From: Mycobacterium sp. 155
GTDB lineage: Bacteria > Actinomycetota > Actinomycetes > Mycobacteriales > Mycobacteriaceae
Assembly (NCBI RefSeq): GCF_000373905.1
Contig: NZ_KB892705.1
Span: forward strand, 620,001-684,000
DNA: 64,000 bases
Reading direction: 5' to 3'
Part shown: positions 56,035 through 64,000 of the stretch, in pieces
Position numbering within the stretch: position 1 is the stretch's first letter
How the letters are laid out: the number at the start of each line of letters is the position of its first letter
Notes under the pieces: generated by a model
What the model saw: only the letters and a program-made list of their open reading frames with translations
What the model was told of the DNA's origin: nothing
The model's database searches: none
Translations under genes and position numbers: made by a program

Positions 56035-57510
56035 ATGTCCCGGTTTGTCGACCGCGTCGTCATCCACGCGCGGGCCGGTAACGGCGGCAATGGGTGTGCC
56101 TCGGTGCACCGCGAAAAGTTCAAACCCCTTGGTGGCCCTGACGGCGGCAACGGTGGTCGCGGCGGCAGCGTCGTCCTCGTTGTAGACTCGCAGGTGCACA
56201 CCCTGCTGGACTTCCACTTTCATCCGCATGTCGCGGCGCCCTCCGGTAAGCAGGGTGCCGGCAGCAACCGGGACGGCGCATCAGGTACCGATCTCGAAGT
56301 CCGCGTACCCGACGGCACCGTCGTGCTCGACGAGGACGGGCGGATGCTCGCCGATCTCGTCGGAGCGGGCAGCCGTTTCGAAGCCGCCGTGGGCGGACGC
56401 GGCGGCCTGGGCAATGCCGCGCTGGCGTCCCGGGCGCGCAAAGCCCCCGGCTTCGCGCTGCTCGGTGAGAAGGGCCAGGCCCGCGATCTCACCCTAGAGC
56501 TCAAGACCGTTGCCGATGTCGGTCTGATCGGTTTTCCCTCAGCAGGCAAATCTTCACTGGTGTCGGCGATCTCGGCGGCCAAACCGAAGATCGCCGACTA
56601 TCCGTTCACCACACTGGCGCCCAATCTGGGTGTGGTGTCGGCCGGCGACAACACCTATACCGTGGCCGACGTCCCCGGTCTCATCCCCGGCGCCTCCGAA
56701 GGGCGCGGACTTGGCCTGGAGTTCCTGCGGCATCTCGAACGCTGCGCGGTACTTGTGCACGTTGTGGACTGCGCCACAATGGAACCAGGCCGCGACCCGA
56801 TATCCGACATCGAGGCACTCGAGGCCGAACTGGCCGCGTATACCCCTACTCTGCAAGGCGATTCGGCTCTGGGTGACCTGGCCTCGCGGCCGCGGGCGGT
56901 GGTGCTCAACAAGATCGACGTTCCGGACGCGCACGAGCTCGCCGACTTCGTCCGCGACGAGGTGGCCCGGCGGTTCGGCTGGCCGGTGTTCGAGGTGTCG
57001 ACCGTGAGCCGTGCAGGCCTGCGCCCCTTGACCTTTGCGTTGTGGGACATGGTGAAGGCCTACCGCGACGCCCAACCTGAGATCGCAGCGCGACGCCCGG
57101 TGATCCGACCCATCGCCATCGATGAGAGCGGGTTCACCGTGGAGTCCGACGGGCAGGGTGGCTTCATCGTTCGCGGGGTGCGCCCCGAACGCTGGATTGC
57201 GCAGACGAATTTCGACAACGACGAGGCTGTCGGCTATCTCGGTGACCGCCTGGCCCGGCTGGGTGTCGAGGATGAACTGTTCAAGCGTGGTGCGCGGCCG
57301 GGGTGTGCCGTGACCATCGGCGATATGACCTTCGACTGGGAACCGCAGACCCCCGCCGGTGTCGACGTGCCGCTGACCGGTCGCGGCACCGACATCCGGC
57401 TGGAGCAGACAGACCGCGTCGGAGCGGCCGAGCGCAAGGCCGCCCGCCGCGAGCGGCGCAGTCCGGGCGCGCACGCGAGGAACATCAACGAACGAAGCGA
57501 AGACGAGTGA
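56035..57510 (+). CDS. obg: Obg-family GTPase (ribosome assembly and stress)
   Basis: 491-aa GTPase associated with the 50S subunit. The Obg fold is at 1-160 ([25 protein letters not shown], Gly-rich loops). The G domain starts near 160 with P-loop GFPSAGKSS, then [26 protein letters not shown] and NKID. The OCT domain is near 345-425, followed by a basic tail. GGAGAGGA lies seven bases before ATG 56035; an ATG at 56028 is in another frame. The stop overlaps proB (GTGA). Confidence 0.97.
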   Translation: MSRFVDRVVIHARAGNGGNGCASVHREKFKPLGGPDGGNGGRGGSVVLVVDSQVHTLLDFHFHPHVAAPSGKQGAGSNRDGASGTDLEVRVPDGTVVLDEDGRMLADLVGAGSRFEAAVGGRGGLGNAALASRARKAPGFALLGEKGQARDLTLELKTVADVGLIGFPSAGKSSLVSAISAAKPKIADYPFTTLAPNLGVVSAGDNTYTVADVPGLIPGASEGRGLGLEFLRHLERCAVLVHVVDCATMEPGRDPISDIEALEAELAAYTPTLQGDSALGDLASRPRAVVLNKIDVPDAHELADFVRDEVARRFGWPVFEVSTVSRAGLRPLTFALWDMVKAYRDAQPEIAARRPVIRPIAIDESGFTVESDGQGGFIVRGVRPERWIAQTNFDNDEAVGYLGDRLARLGVEDELFKRGARPGCAVTIGDMTFDWEPQTPAGVDVPLTGRGTDIRLEQTDRVGAAERKAARRERRSPGAHARNINERSEDE

Positions 57511-58640
57511 CGGGCGCACACTCGGCATCCTCTGCTCACCGGGAGGCGATCCGCACCGCGCGCAGCGTCGTCGTCAAGATCGGAACCACCGCGCTCACCA
57601 CCCCCACCGGGGTGTTCGACGCGGCCCGGTTGGCGTACCTCGTCGAGGCCATCGAGGGCCGGATGAAAGCCGGCTCGGATGTGGTGATCGTGTCCTCGGG
57701 TGCCATCGCCGCCGGGATCGAACCGTTGCGGCTGACCAAGCGGCCCACGGACCTGGCCACCAAACAGGCCGCGGCCAGCGTCGGCCAGGTGGCACTGATC
57801 AACGCGTGGAACACCGCTTTCGCCGCCTACAACCGGACTGTCGGTCAGGTGTTGCTGACCGCGCATGACGTCTCGATGCGGGTGCAGCACAACAACGCCC
57901 AACGGACCCTGGACCGGCTGCGGGCGCTGCATGCGGTCGCGATCGTCAACGAGAACGACACCGTCGCCACCAACGAGATCCGGTTCGGTGACAACGACCG
58001 GCTCTCAGCTCTCGTGGCGCAACTGGTCGGCGCCGACGCCCTGGTGCTGTTGTCCGACATCGATGGCCTCTACGACTCGGATCCCCGAAAAGGCAACGCG
58101 CGCTTCATACCTGAGGTCGCTGCGCAGGGTGATCTGGACGGCGTCGTCGCCGGCCGGGGCAGCCACCTGGGAACCGGCGGCATGGCGTCCAAGCTGTCGT
58201 CAGCCTTGTTGGCCGCCGATGCCGGCGTGCCCGTGCTGTTGGCGGCGGCCGCCGATGCCGCTGCGGCACTGCGAGATGCATCGGTTGGCACGGTGTTCGC
58301 GCCCCGTTCCGAACGGATGTCGGCGCGGCGATTCTGGGTGCGGTATGCCGCCGAGTCTGCAGGGGCGCTCACCCTCGACGACGGCGCGGTGCGGGCCGTG
58401 ATCCACCAGCGGCGATCGCTGCTACCGGCGGGGATCACCCAGGTGGCAGGTCGGTTCCACGGCGGGGATGTGGTCGATCTACGTGCGCCCGACGGGGAGA
58501 CGGTGGCCCGCGGTGTCGTCGCCTACGAAGCGTCGGAATTGGCGACCGTGATGGGCCGGTCCACTCGGGATCTGCCGGTCGAGATGCGCCGGCCCGCGGT
58601 ACACGCCGACGATCTGGTCGCCCTCAAGAGAACTCGGTGA
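57507..58640 (+). CDS. proB: Glutamate 5-kinase
   Basis: 377-aa first enzyme of proline synthesis, phosphorylating glutamate. The amino-acid kinase domain has [16 protein letters not shown] near 20, [31 protein letters not shown] and [20 protein letters not shown] domain covers about the last 90 residues ([20 protein letters not shown]). The GTG start overlaps the obg stop. Its partner proA starts at 63238, separated by the nitroreductase, sir2, nadE and rbsK genes. Confidence 0.96.
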   Translation: MTGAHSASSAHREAIRTARSVVVKIGTTALTTPTGVFDAARLAYLVEAIEGRMKAGSDVVIVSSGAIAAGIEPLRLTKRPTDLATKQAAASVGQVALINAWNTAFAAYNRTVGQVLLTAHDVSMRVQHNNAQRTLDRLRALHAVAIVNENDTVATNEIRFGDNDRLSALVAQLVGADALVLLSDIDGLYDSDPRKGNARFIPEVAAQGDLDGVVAGRGSHLGTGGMASKLSSALLAADAGVPVLLAAAADAAAALRDASVGTVFAPRSERMSARRFWVRYAAESAGALTLDDGAVRAVIHQRRSLLPAGITQVAGRFHGGDVVDLRAPDGETVARGVVAYEASELATVMGRSTRDLPVEMRRPAVHADDLVALKRTR

Positions 58641-58668
58641 GCACGCGTCGCGAAGCCAGTGGTGGCGG

Positions 58669-59184
58669 TCACCAGTGGCCCCAGTGCACGACCTCGTCGA
58701 ACGGACGGCGATTAGGTTTCACAATGGGCCGGAACGGGCGGTCCGCCGGGTACCCGACACCGAGCAGAAACGACACCAAGTGGTCGTCGGGCACGCCGAG
58801 AATGGCACGCGCTTTGGGTTGATCACCTACCGACGAATGGCCGGTTCCGATACCGAGATCGGTCGCGGCGATGGTCATCGCCAGCGTCGCCTGGCCCAGG
58901 TCGTATTGGTCGATGAGTTTGGTGTGCTCATCCGCAGCCTCCGGGACGACCAGCGCGATCGCGGCCGGCGCCGACGCGATGTGGCCGGCGCCGCGCCATA
59001 CCGTCGAGAGTTCTTGCAGCTGGTCCCGGTCGGTGACGATCACGAAATCCCAGTGCTGCCGGTTCGCCGCGGACGGCGCGCGCCAGCCGGCTTCGGCTAT
59101 ACGATTCAGGTCGCGCTCCGAGACCGGATCGGGTAGATAACTCCGCACGTTTCGGCGCGCGCGGATCGCATCCCAGGTTTCCAA
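58669..59184 (-). CDS. Nitroreductase family protein (FMN-dependent)
   Basis: 171-aa nitroreductase-fold oxidoreductase. It has AIRARRNVRSYLPDPVSERDLNRI near the N-terminus with the FMN phosphate-binding Arg residues, PSAANRQHWDFVIV, and the C-terminal flavin-site segment LVSFLLGVGYPADRP. TTG 59184 is chosen because AAAGGAG lies six bases upstream; in-frame starts further up lack this. It probably uses FMN and NAD(P)H on quinones, nitro compounds or a natural substrate not evident here. Confidence 0.85.
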   Translation of the reverse strand: METWDAIRARRNVRSYLPDPVSERDLNRIAEAGWRAPSAANRQHWDFVIVTDRDQLQELSTVWRGAGHIASAPAAIALVVPEAADEHTKLIDQYDLGQATLAMTIAATDLGIGTGHSSVGDQPKARAILGVPDDHLVSFLLGVGYPADRPFRPIVKPNRRPFDEVVHWGHW

Positions 59185-59301
59185 CTCGAACTCCTTTGCA
59201 TCGAATGTCAGACAGAACCCACTGCCTGACAGAACCACACTGCGGCACCGAGTATTTCGTGCGCCGTCACCGCTGTCACGCCGCGTGCTGTTCCAGCCGG
59301 T

Positions 59302-60150
59302 CTATCCGGGCGATGCCGTACACGTCCCGGCCAGTTCACCGCCCAGCAGGGTCAGCAGCTCCGAGCAGCCGGCGTCGACCTTCACGGTGGCCAGATCGTC
59401 GCCCCGGGTACGTCCCCGGTTGATGATCGCCACCGGTATCCCGTGTGCGGCGGCGTGGCGGACGAATCGGTAACCCGAGTACACCGTCAGCGAGGAACCC
59501 GCCACCAGCAGTGCATCGCCGGAATCGACAAGTGAATAGGCTTGCTCCACACGGCTTTTGGGGACGTTCTCACCGAAATAGACGATGTCGGGTTTGAGCA
59601 TGCCACCACAGATCGGGCAGTCGACGATGGTGAATGACGCCGTGTCGGCCACCACCGCGTCGGCGTCGGGAGCCACCGCGATCCCACCGACTGCCTCGGC
59701 TCGCTCGAGAAATCCCGGATTGGCGGCCTCCAGCAGCTCGGCCAGCGCGGCACGCGACATGGTGCGACCGCACTCGAGGCACACCACGCGGGCGTAGCTG
59801 CCGTGCAGGTCGACCACCGTGCGACTGCCCGCCTTGGTGTGCAGGAGATCCACGTTCTGCGTGACCAAACCGACGACCACGCCGGCGGACTCCAGCGCGG
59901 TCAATGCCCGATGCCCGGCGTTGGGCATCGTCTCGTCCATGTGCCGCCAGCCGATGTGATTGCGGGCCCAGTACCGCTGCCGGAACACCGGATCGGACCT
60001 GAACTGCCCGATAGTCATCGGGTTGCTCGGCGGCGAGTCCGGACCGCGGTAGTCGGGGATACCGGAATCGGTGGACATACCCGCGCCGGTCAGCACGGCG
60101 ACGCGACGGCCCTCCAGCACGGCGACGAGTTCGGGGGCATCCACCCCCAC
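59302..60150 (-). CDS. Sir2-family NAD-dependent protein deacylase
   Basis: 282-aa sirtuin that removes acyl groups from lysines using NAD. It has VLTGAGMSTDSGIPDYRGPD near 19, TQNVDLLHTKAG near 99 and the catalytic His in DLHGSYARVVCLECG. The zinc Cys are CLEC and CPIC, separated by ~60 residues, longer than usual. PDIVYFGENVP and VAGSSLTVYSGYRFV complete the NAD pocket. GTG 60150 or 60144 are both possible starts. It is divergent from nadE, whose product makes its co-substrate NAD. Confidence 0.88.
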   Translation of the reverse strand: MGVDAPELVAVLEGRRVAVLTGAGMSTDSGIPDYRGPDSPPSNPMTIGQFRSDPVFRQRYWARNHIGWRHMDETMPNAGHRALTALESAGVVVGLVTQNVDLLHTKAGSRTVVDLHGSYARVVCLECGRTMSRAALAELLEAANPGFLERAEAVGGIAVAPDADAVVADTASFTIVDCPICGGMLKPDIVYFGENVPKSRVEQAYSLVDSGDALLVAGSSLTVYSGYRFVRHAAAHGIPVAIINRGRTRGDDLATVKVDAGCSELLTLLGGELAGTCTASPG

Positions 60151-60245
60151 GAGAATAGGCGCTGGCCCATTCCGGGGATGGTTCGCAGCCGCCCGATCGG
60201 GCCCGCCGCCCCGCCATGGGCGCCTCGCAGGTGACAATGAAGGCA

Positions 60246-62297
60246 ATGGACTTCTACTCCGCCTACCGACATGGCTTTGCCCGGGTTGCTGCGTGCACGC
60301 TTCACACGGCGTTGGCGGATCCACCCGCCAACGCCGAATCGGTGCTGAGACTGGCGCAGGCCTGCCACGACGACGGCGTGGCCGTCGCGGTGTTTCCCGA
60401 GCTGACGCTGTCCGGCTATTCGATCGAGGACATCCTGCTGCAGGACACGCTGCTGGAATCGGTCGAGGAGGCGCTCGTGGAGATCGTCGCCGCGTCGGCG
60501 GTCCTGGCACCCGTGCTCGTGGTCGGAGCCCCGCTGCGGCACCGGCACCGGATCTACAACACCGCGGTCGTCATCCATCGTGGCGCCGTGCTCGGGGTAG
60601 CCCCCAAGTCGTATCTGCCCACCTACCGCGAGTTTTATGAGCGGCGGCAGGTCGCCGCGGGCGACGAGGTGCATGGCACCGTCCACGTCGCCGGGGCCGA
60701 CGTGCCGTTCGGGGCCGATCTGCTATTCGTGGCATCGGACCTGCCGGGATTGGTGCTGCACGTCGAGATCTGCGAAGACATGTTCGTCCCCGTCCCGCCG
60801 AGTGCCGAGGCCGCGCTGGCCGGTGCGACGGTGCTGGCCAACCTCTCCGGCAGCCCGATCACCGTCGGCCGAGCCGCGGATCGCTGCCTGCTGGCTCGGT
60901 CGGCATCGGCACGCTGCCTGGCCGCCTACGTCTACGCCGCCGCGGGCGAGGGCGAGTCCACCACCGATCTGGCCTGGGACGGCCAGACCATGATCTGGGA
61001 GAACGGACGCCTGCTCGCCGAGAGCGAGCGGTTCCCGCGCGGCGAGCGCCGCTCGGTGGCCGACGTGGATCTGGAGTTGCTGCGCGCCGAACGGCGGCGC
61101 ATGGGCACCTTCGACGACAACGCTCGCCACCACGGGGTGGTCGTCGATGCCTTCCGGCGTATCGAGTTTCAGCTGGACCCACCGACGGGCGACATCGGGT
61201 TGTTGCGCGAGGTCGAGCGGTTCCCGTTCGTACCCTCGGATCCGGAACGGCTGCAACAGGATTGCTACGAGGCCTACAACATCCAGGTGTCCGGTCTGGA
61301 GCAGCGGCTCCGCGCGCTGAACTATCCCAAAGTCGTCATCGGCGTGTCCGGCGGGCTGGACTCGACGCATGCCCTGATCGTCGCGGCGCGGGCGATGGAT
61401 CGGGAAAACCGGCCGCGCAGCGACATTCTCGCATTCACGCTGCCGGGTTTCGCCACCGGCGACCGGACCAAGAACAACGCCATCCGGTTGAGCCGTGCGT
61501 TGGGCGTGACATTGGAAGAGATCGACATCAAGCCAACCGCCCAGTTGATGCTCGCCGAGATGGACCATCCGTTCGGGCGTGGCGAGAAGGTCTACGACGT
61601 CACGTTCGAGAACGTGCAGGCCGGCCTGCGCACCGATTACCTGTTCCGGCTGGCCAATCAGCGTGGCGGGATCGTGCTGGGCACCGGCGACCTGTCCGAG
61701 TTGGCGCTCGGCTGGTCGACTTACGGTGTCGGCGACCAGATGTCGCATTACAACGTCAACGGCGGGGTGCCGAAAACGCTGATCCAGCACTTGATCCGGT
61801 GGGTGATCTCGTCACGGCAATTCGGAGCCGAGGACTCAGACGTCAACGAGATCCTGCAGTCGGTGCTGGACACCGAGATCACCCCGGAGCTGGTCCCGAC
61901 CGGCGAGGACGAGGAAATCCAGAGCAGCGAGGCCAAGGTCGGACCTTATGTGCTGCAGGATTTTTCGCTGTTCCAGGTGCTGCGCTACGGGTTCCGGCCG
62001 TCGAAGGTCGCGTTCCTGGCTTGGCATGCCTGGCACGACGCCGACCTGGGGGACTGGCCGGCCGGCTTCCCCGAGGACAAGCGACCGGTCTACTCGCTCA
62101 AGGAGATCCGGCACTGGCTGCAAGTGTTCGCACAGCGGTTTTATTCGTTCTCCCAGTTCAAACGATCGGCACTGCCCAACGGGCCCAAGGTGTCGGCCGG
62201 CGGTGCACTGTCGCCGCGCGGAGACTGGCGGGCGCCGTCGGACATGTCGGCACGGATCTGGCTCGACGAGATCGAGCGCGACATTCCCGAGGCTTGA
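60246..62297 (+). CDS. nadE: Glutamine-dependent NAD+ synthetase
   Basis: 683-aa two-domain enzyme converting nicotinic acid adenine dinucleotide to NAD with glutamine as nitrogen source. The N-terminal nitrilase-like glutaminase has FPELTLSGYSIEDILLQ (Glu), YLPTYREFYERRQ (Lys) and HVEICEDMFVP (nucleophile Cys). The synthetase domain has the P-loop VIGVSGGLDSTHALIV near 364 and LGTGDLSELALGWSTYGVGD. ATG 60246 gives MDFYSAYRHGF, matching the M. tuberculosis N-terminus; ATG 60237 is possible. It ends seven bases from the convergent rbsK. Confidence 0.97.
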   Translation: MDFYSAYRHGFARVAACTLHTALADPPANAESVLRLAQACHDDGVAVAVFPELTLSGYSIEDILLQDTLLESVEEALVEIVAASAVLAPVLVVGAPLRHRHRIYNTAVVIHRGAVLGVAPKSYLPTYREFYERRQVAAGDEVHGTVHVAGADVPFGADLLFVASDLPGLVLHVEICEDMFVPVPPSAEAALAGATVLANLSGSPITVGRAADRCLLARSASARCLAAYVYAAAGEGESTTDLAWDGQTMIWENGRLLAESERFPRGERRSVADVDLELLRAERRRMGTFDDNARHHGVVVDAFRRIEFQLDPPTGDIGLLREVERFPFVPSDPERLQQDCYEAYNIQVSGLEQRLRALNYPKVVIGVSGGLDSTHALIVAARAMDRENRPRSDILAFTLPGFATGDRTKNNAIRLSRALGVTLEEIDIKPTAQLMLAEMDHPFGRGEKVYDVTFENVQAGLRTDYLFRLANQRGGIVLGTGDLSELALGWSTYGVGDQMSHYNVNGGVPKTLIQHLIRWVISSRQFGAEDSDVNEILQSVLDTEITPELVPTGEDEEIQSSEAKVGPYVLQDFSLFQVLRYGFRPSKVAFLAWHAWHDADLGDWPAGFPEDKRPVYSLKEIRHWLQVFAQRFYSFSQFKRSALPNGPKVSAGGALSPRGDWRAPSDMSARIWLDEIERDIPEA

Positions 62298-62304
62298 CGA
62301 CCCC

Positions 62305-63165
62305 TCAGCGGGCAAGCATCGCGTCGATGTCGGCCACGGTGGGTGCGCAGTCACCCGCACCGTGCACCAGCGTCGCGAGCGCACCGGCCGCGCACGCCCG
62401 GCGCAGCGCCTCATCGAACCCCGAGCGCCAATCGGCGGCCAGCACGCCGGCGAACACGTCGCCGGCTCCGGCGGTGTCCACCGCCTTGACGGACGGCGAC
62501 CGCACGTCGAACCGCTCCTCGGCACCCACGTAGCTCGCGCCCCGCGAACCCCGCGTGATGACGAGATGGGTCACCGGCCAATGCCATTCAGCGGCTTCGG
62601 TCTCGTTGACCACCACCACGTCGACCAGTTCGGACAGTGCCAAAAGCTGATGAGCGTGGGTGCCGGGTGGTGACGCGTTGAGCATGACGACCGCGCCGGC
62701 CGTTCGCGCGAGGCGGGCCGCCGCGATCGCGGTCGCTGGCGGGATCTCCAGTTGCATCAACACCACATCGGCGGAGGTGATCGCGGTGCGCGCGGCGGCG
62801 GATTCCACCTCGAGGTGCGCGTTGGCGCCGGGCGCCACCACGATGCTGTTCTCCCCGTTGGCGTCGACGACGATGGCTGCCGATCCACTGGGACCGGGCA
62901 CGGTCGCGACCGCGGCGAGTTCGACACCGTTGGCGCCGAGGTGGGTGCGAAGCGAGTGTGCGGCAGCGTCGTCGCCGAGTGCGGCTACGAGGCACACCGA
63001 GGCCCCGGCCCGCGCCGCAGCGACCGCCTGATTACCCCCCTTGCCGCCCGACGCCGACGACAGCGACGATGCCAGCACCGTCTGCCCGGGTTTGGGCAGT
63101 GTCTGCACGGCGAACGTGAGATCGGCGTTGACGCTTCCGACCACGCACACTCGTGAGGACGCCAT
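62305..63165 (-). CDS. rbsK: Ribokinase
   Basis: 286-aa PfkB-family kinase converting ribose to ribose-5-phosphate. It begins VCVVGSVNADLTFAVQTLPKPGQTV, has the substrate motif GGKGGNQAVAAARAGA near 40 and the catalytic VDTAGAGDVFAGVLAADW near 235. ATG 63165 is used; longer readings run into proA upstream. Position matches Rv2436. Because rpiB is broken here (17322), use of the product by the pentose phosphate pathway depends on an isomerase elsewhere. Confidence 0.92.
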   Translation of the reverse strand: MASSRVCVVGSVNADLTFAVQTLPKPGQTVLASSLSSASGGKGGNQAVAAARAGASVCLVAALGDDAAAHSLRTHLGANGVELAAVATVPGPSGSAAIVVDANGENSIVVAPGANAHLEVESAAARTAITSADVVLMQLEIPPATAIAAARLARTAGAVVMLNASPPGTHAHQLLALSELVDVVVVNETEAAEWHWPVTHLVITRGSRGASYVGAEERFDVRSPSVKAVDTAGAGDVFAGVLAADWRSGFDEALRRACAAGALATLVHGAGDCAPTVADIDAMLAR

Positions 63166-63237
63166 AGTCGACAACGCTAAACCAGCGGTGTGCTGACGCG
63201 CGTCGAGCCGGGTGAACACCTCCGATACCCTGGGACG

Positions 63238-64000
63238 ATGAGTGTGCAGACACCGCCCGTGAGCGCGCCGACGCAGGATTTGCGGGAACAGGTGCACGAG
63301 TCCGCCCGCCGCGCCCGAATCGCGGCGCGCACGTTGGCCACCCTCAACACGGCCACCAAGAACCGTGCCCTTCATGCTGCCGCCGACAGTGTGCTGGCCT
63401 GCGTCGACGCGGTGCTGGCGGCCAACGCCGGCGACCTCGACGCGGCTCGTGACGCCGGCACGCCGGAGGCCATGCTGGACCGGCTGGCGCTCAACCCGCA
63501 GCGGATCGACGGCATCGCCGCGGGCCTGCGCCAGGTCGCCGGGCTGCCCGATCCGATCGGTGAGGTGCTGCGGGGGCGCACCCTGCCCAACGGCCTGCAG
63601 CTGCGGCAGCAGCGTGTGCCCCTCGGCGTGGTGGGCATGGTCTACGAGGGTCGGCCCAACGTCACGGTCGACGCGTTCGGACTGACACTCAAATCCGGCA
63701 ATGCGGCATTGCTACGCGGCAGTTCCTCCGCGGTCCGCTCCAACGAGGCACTGGTGGCGGCCTTGCGGGCTGCGCTGCTCGCCGAGGGCCTGCCCGCCGA
63801 TGCCGTGCAGCTGCTGCCCAGTCACGACCGCGCCAGTGTGACGCACCTGATCCAGGCCCGCGGTCTGGTCGACGTCGTGATCCCGCGCGGTGGGGCCGGC
63901 CTGATCGACGCCGTGGTGCGCGATGCCCAGGTGCCGACGATCGAGACCGGCGTCGGCAATTGCCATGTCTACGTTCATGAGTCGGCCGACCTCGACCTGG
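63238..64000 (+). CDS. proA: Gamma-glutamyl phosphate reductase, N-terminal part (runs off the window)
   Basis: The first ~254 residues of the ~415-residue second enzyme of proline synthesis, reducing glutamyl-5-phosphate with NADPH. It has [51 protein letters not shown] near 118, [19 protein letters not shown] and [16 protein letters not shown], all typical of ProA. The catalytic Cys falls beyond the window end. Divergent from rbsK. Confidence 0.93.
   Translation, partial: MSVQTPPVSAPTQDLREQVHESARRARIAARTLATLNTATKNRALHAAADSVLACVDAVLAANAGDLDAARDAGTPEAMLDRLALNPQRIDGIAAGLRQVAGLPDPIGEVLRGRTLPNGLQLRQQRVPLGVVGMVYEGRPNVTVDAFGLTLKSGNAALLRGSSSAVRSNEALVAALRAALLAEGLPADAVQLLPSHDRASVTHLIQARGLVDVVIPRGGAGLIDAVVRDAQVPTIETGVGNCHVYVHESADLDL

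Overview
The window is chromosomal DNA of a mycobacterium, most likely a rapid-growing Mycolicibacterium. It is GC-rich, uses many GTG starts, and its gene order follows the M. tuberculosis block aglA-glbO-HNH-DUF5130-pepN-nitroreductase-(rpiB)-nei-lipP-tig-clpP1-clpP2-clpX-korA-korB-mobA-rpfE-valS-folC-ndk-rne-rplU-rpmA-obg-proB-nadE-rbsK-proA. Family names come from reading the translations; no database search was run.

Layout. 0-6.4 kb: conserved backbone (alpha-glucosidase, truncated haemoglobin O, HNH nuclease, a probable cytochrome oxidase small subunit, DUF5130, aminopeptidase N, a secreted DUF732 protein, a mycothiol-dependent nitroreductase). 6.4-17.1 kb: a polyol or sugar uptake and catabolism island. 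It holds two zinc dehydrogenases, a PfkB kinase, a DeoR regulator, an FGGY kinase, a class II aldolase and a three-gene ABC importer. The two outward promoters share a 47-bp promoter/operator element. The island sits where rpiB should begin, and rpiB survives only as a 5' stub joined to its last codons. 17.4-22 kb: nei, a CPA1 antiporter, a membrane protein with a Gly-rich tail, lipP. 22.3-29.1 kb: a two-gene operon of very large unrecognised proteins (1245 and 1024 aa). The second alternates pentapeptide-repeat blocks with three copies of a roughly 75-residue module. This pair is the best candidate here for an undescribed system.

29.2-41.8 kb: tRNA-Gly and tRNA-Pro, trigger factor, the ClpP1P2-ClpX protease with a ClgR-type box upstream, FdhD, a PfkB-like kinase, KorAB, MobA, and two tandem resuscitation-promoting-factor genes after an AT-richer gene-free stretch. 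41.8-46 kb: accessory FAD monooxygenase, S9 peptidase and DUF937 protein. 46-64 kb: valS-folC-DUF4233, an exported beta-carbonic anhydrase, ndk, rne with a 5' leader hairpin, rplU-rpmA-obg-proB, a nitroreductase, a Sir2 deacylase, glutamine-dependent NAD synthetase, ribokinase and the start of proA.

Functional themes are protein quality control (Tig, ClpP1P2, ClpX, PepN), RNA turnover and ribosome assembly (Rne, L21, L27, Obg), proline and NAD synthesis, and inducible carbon-source use. I saw no insertion sequence, prophage, CRISPR array or plasmid function.
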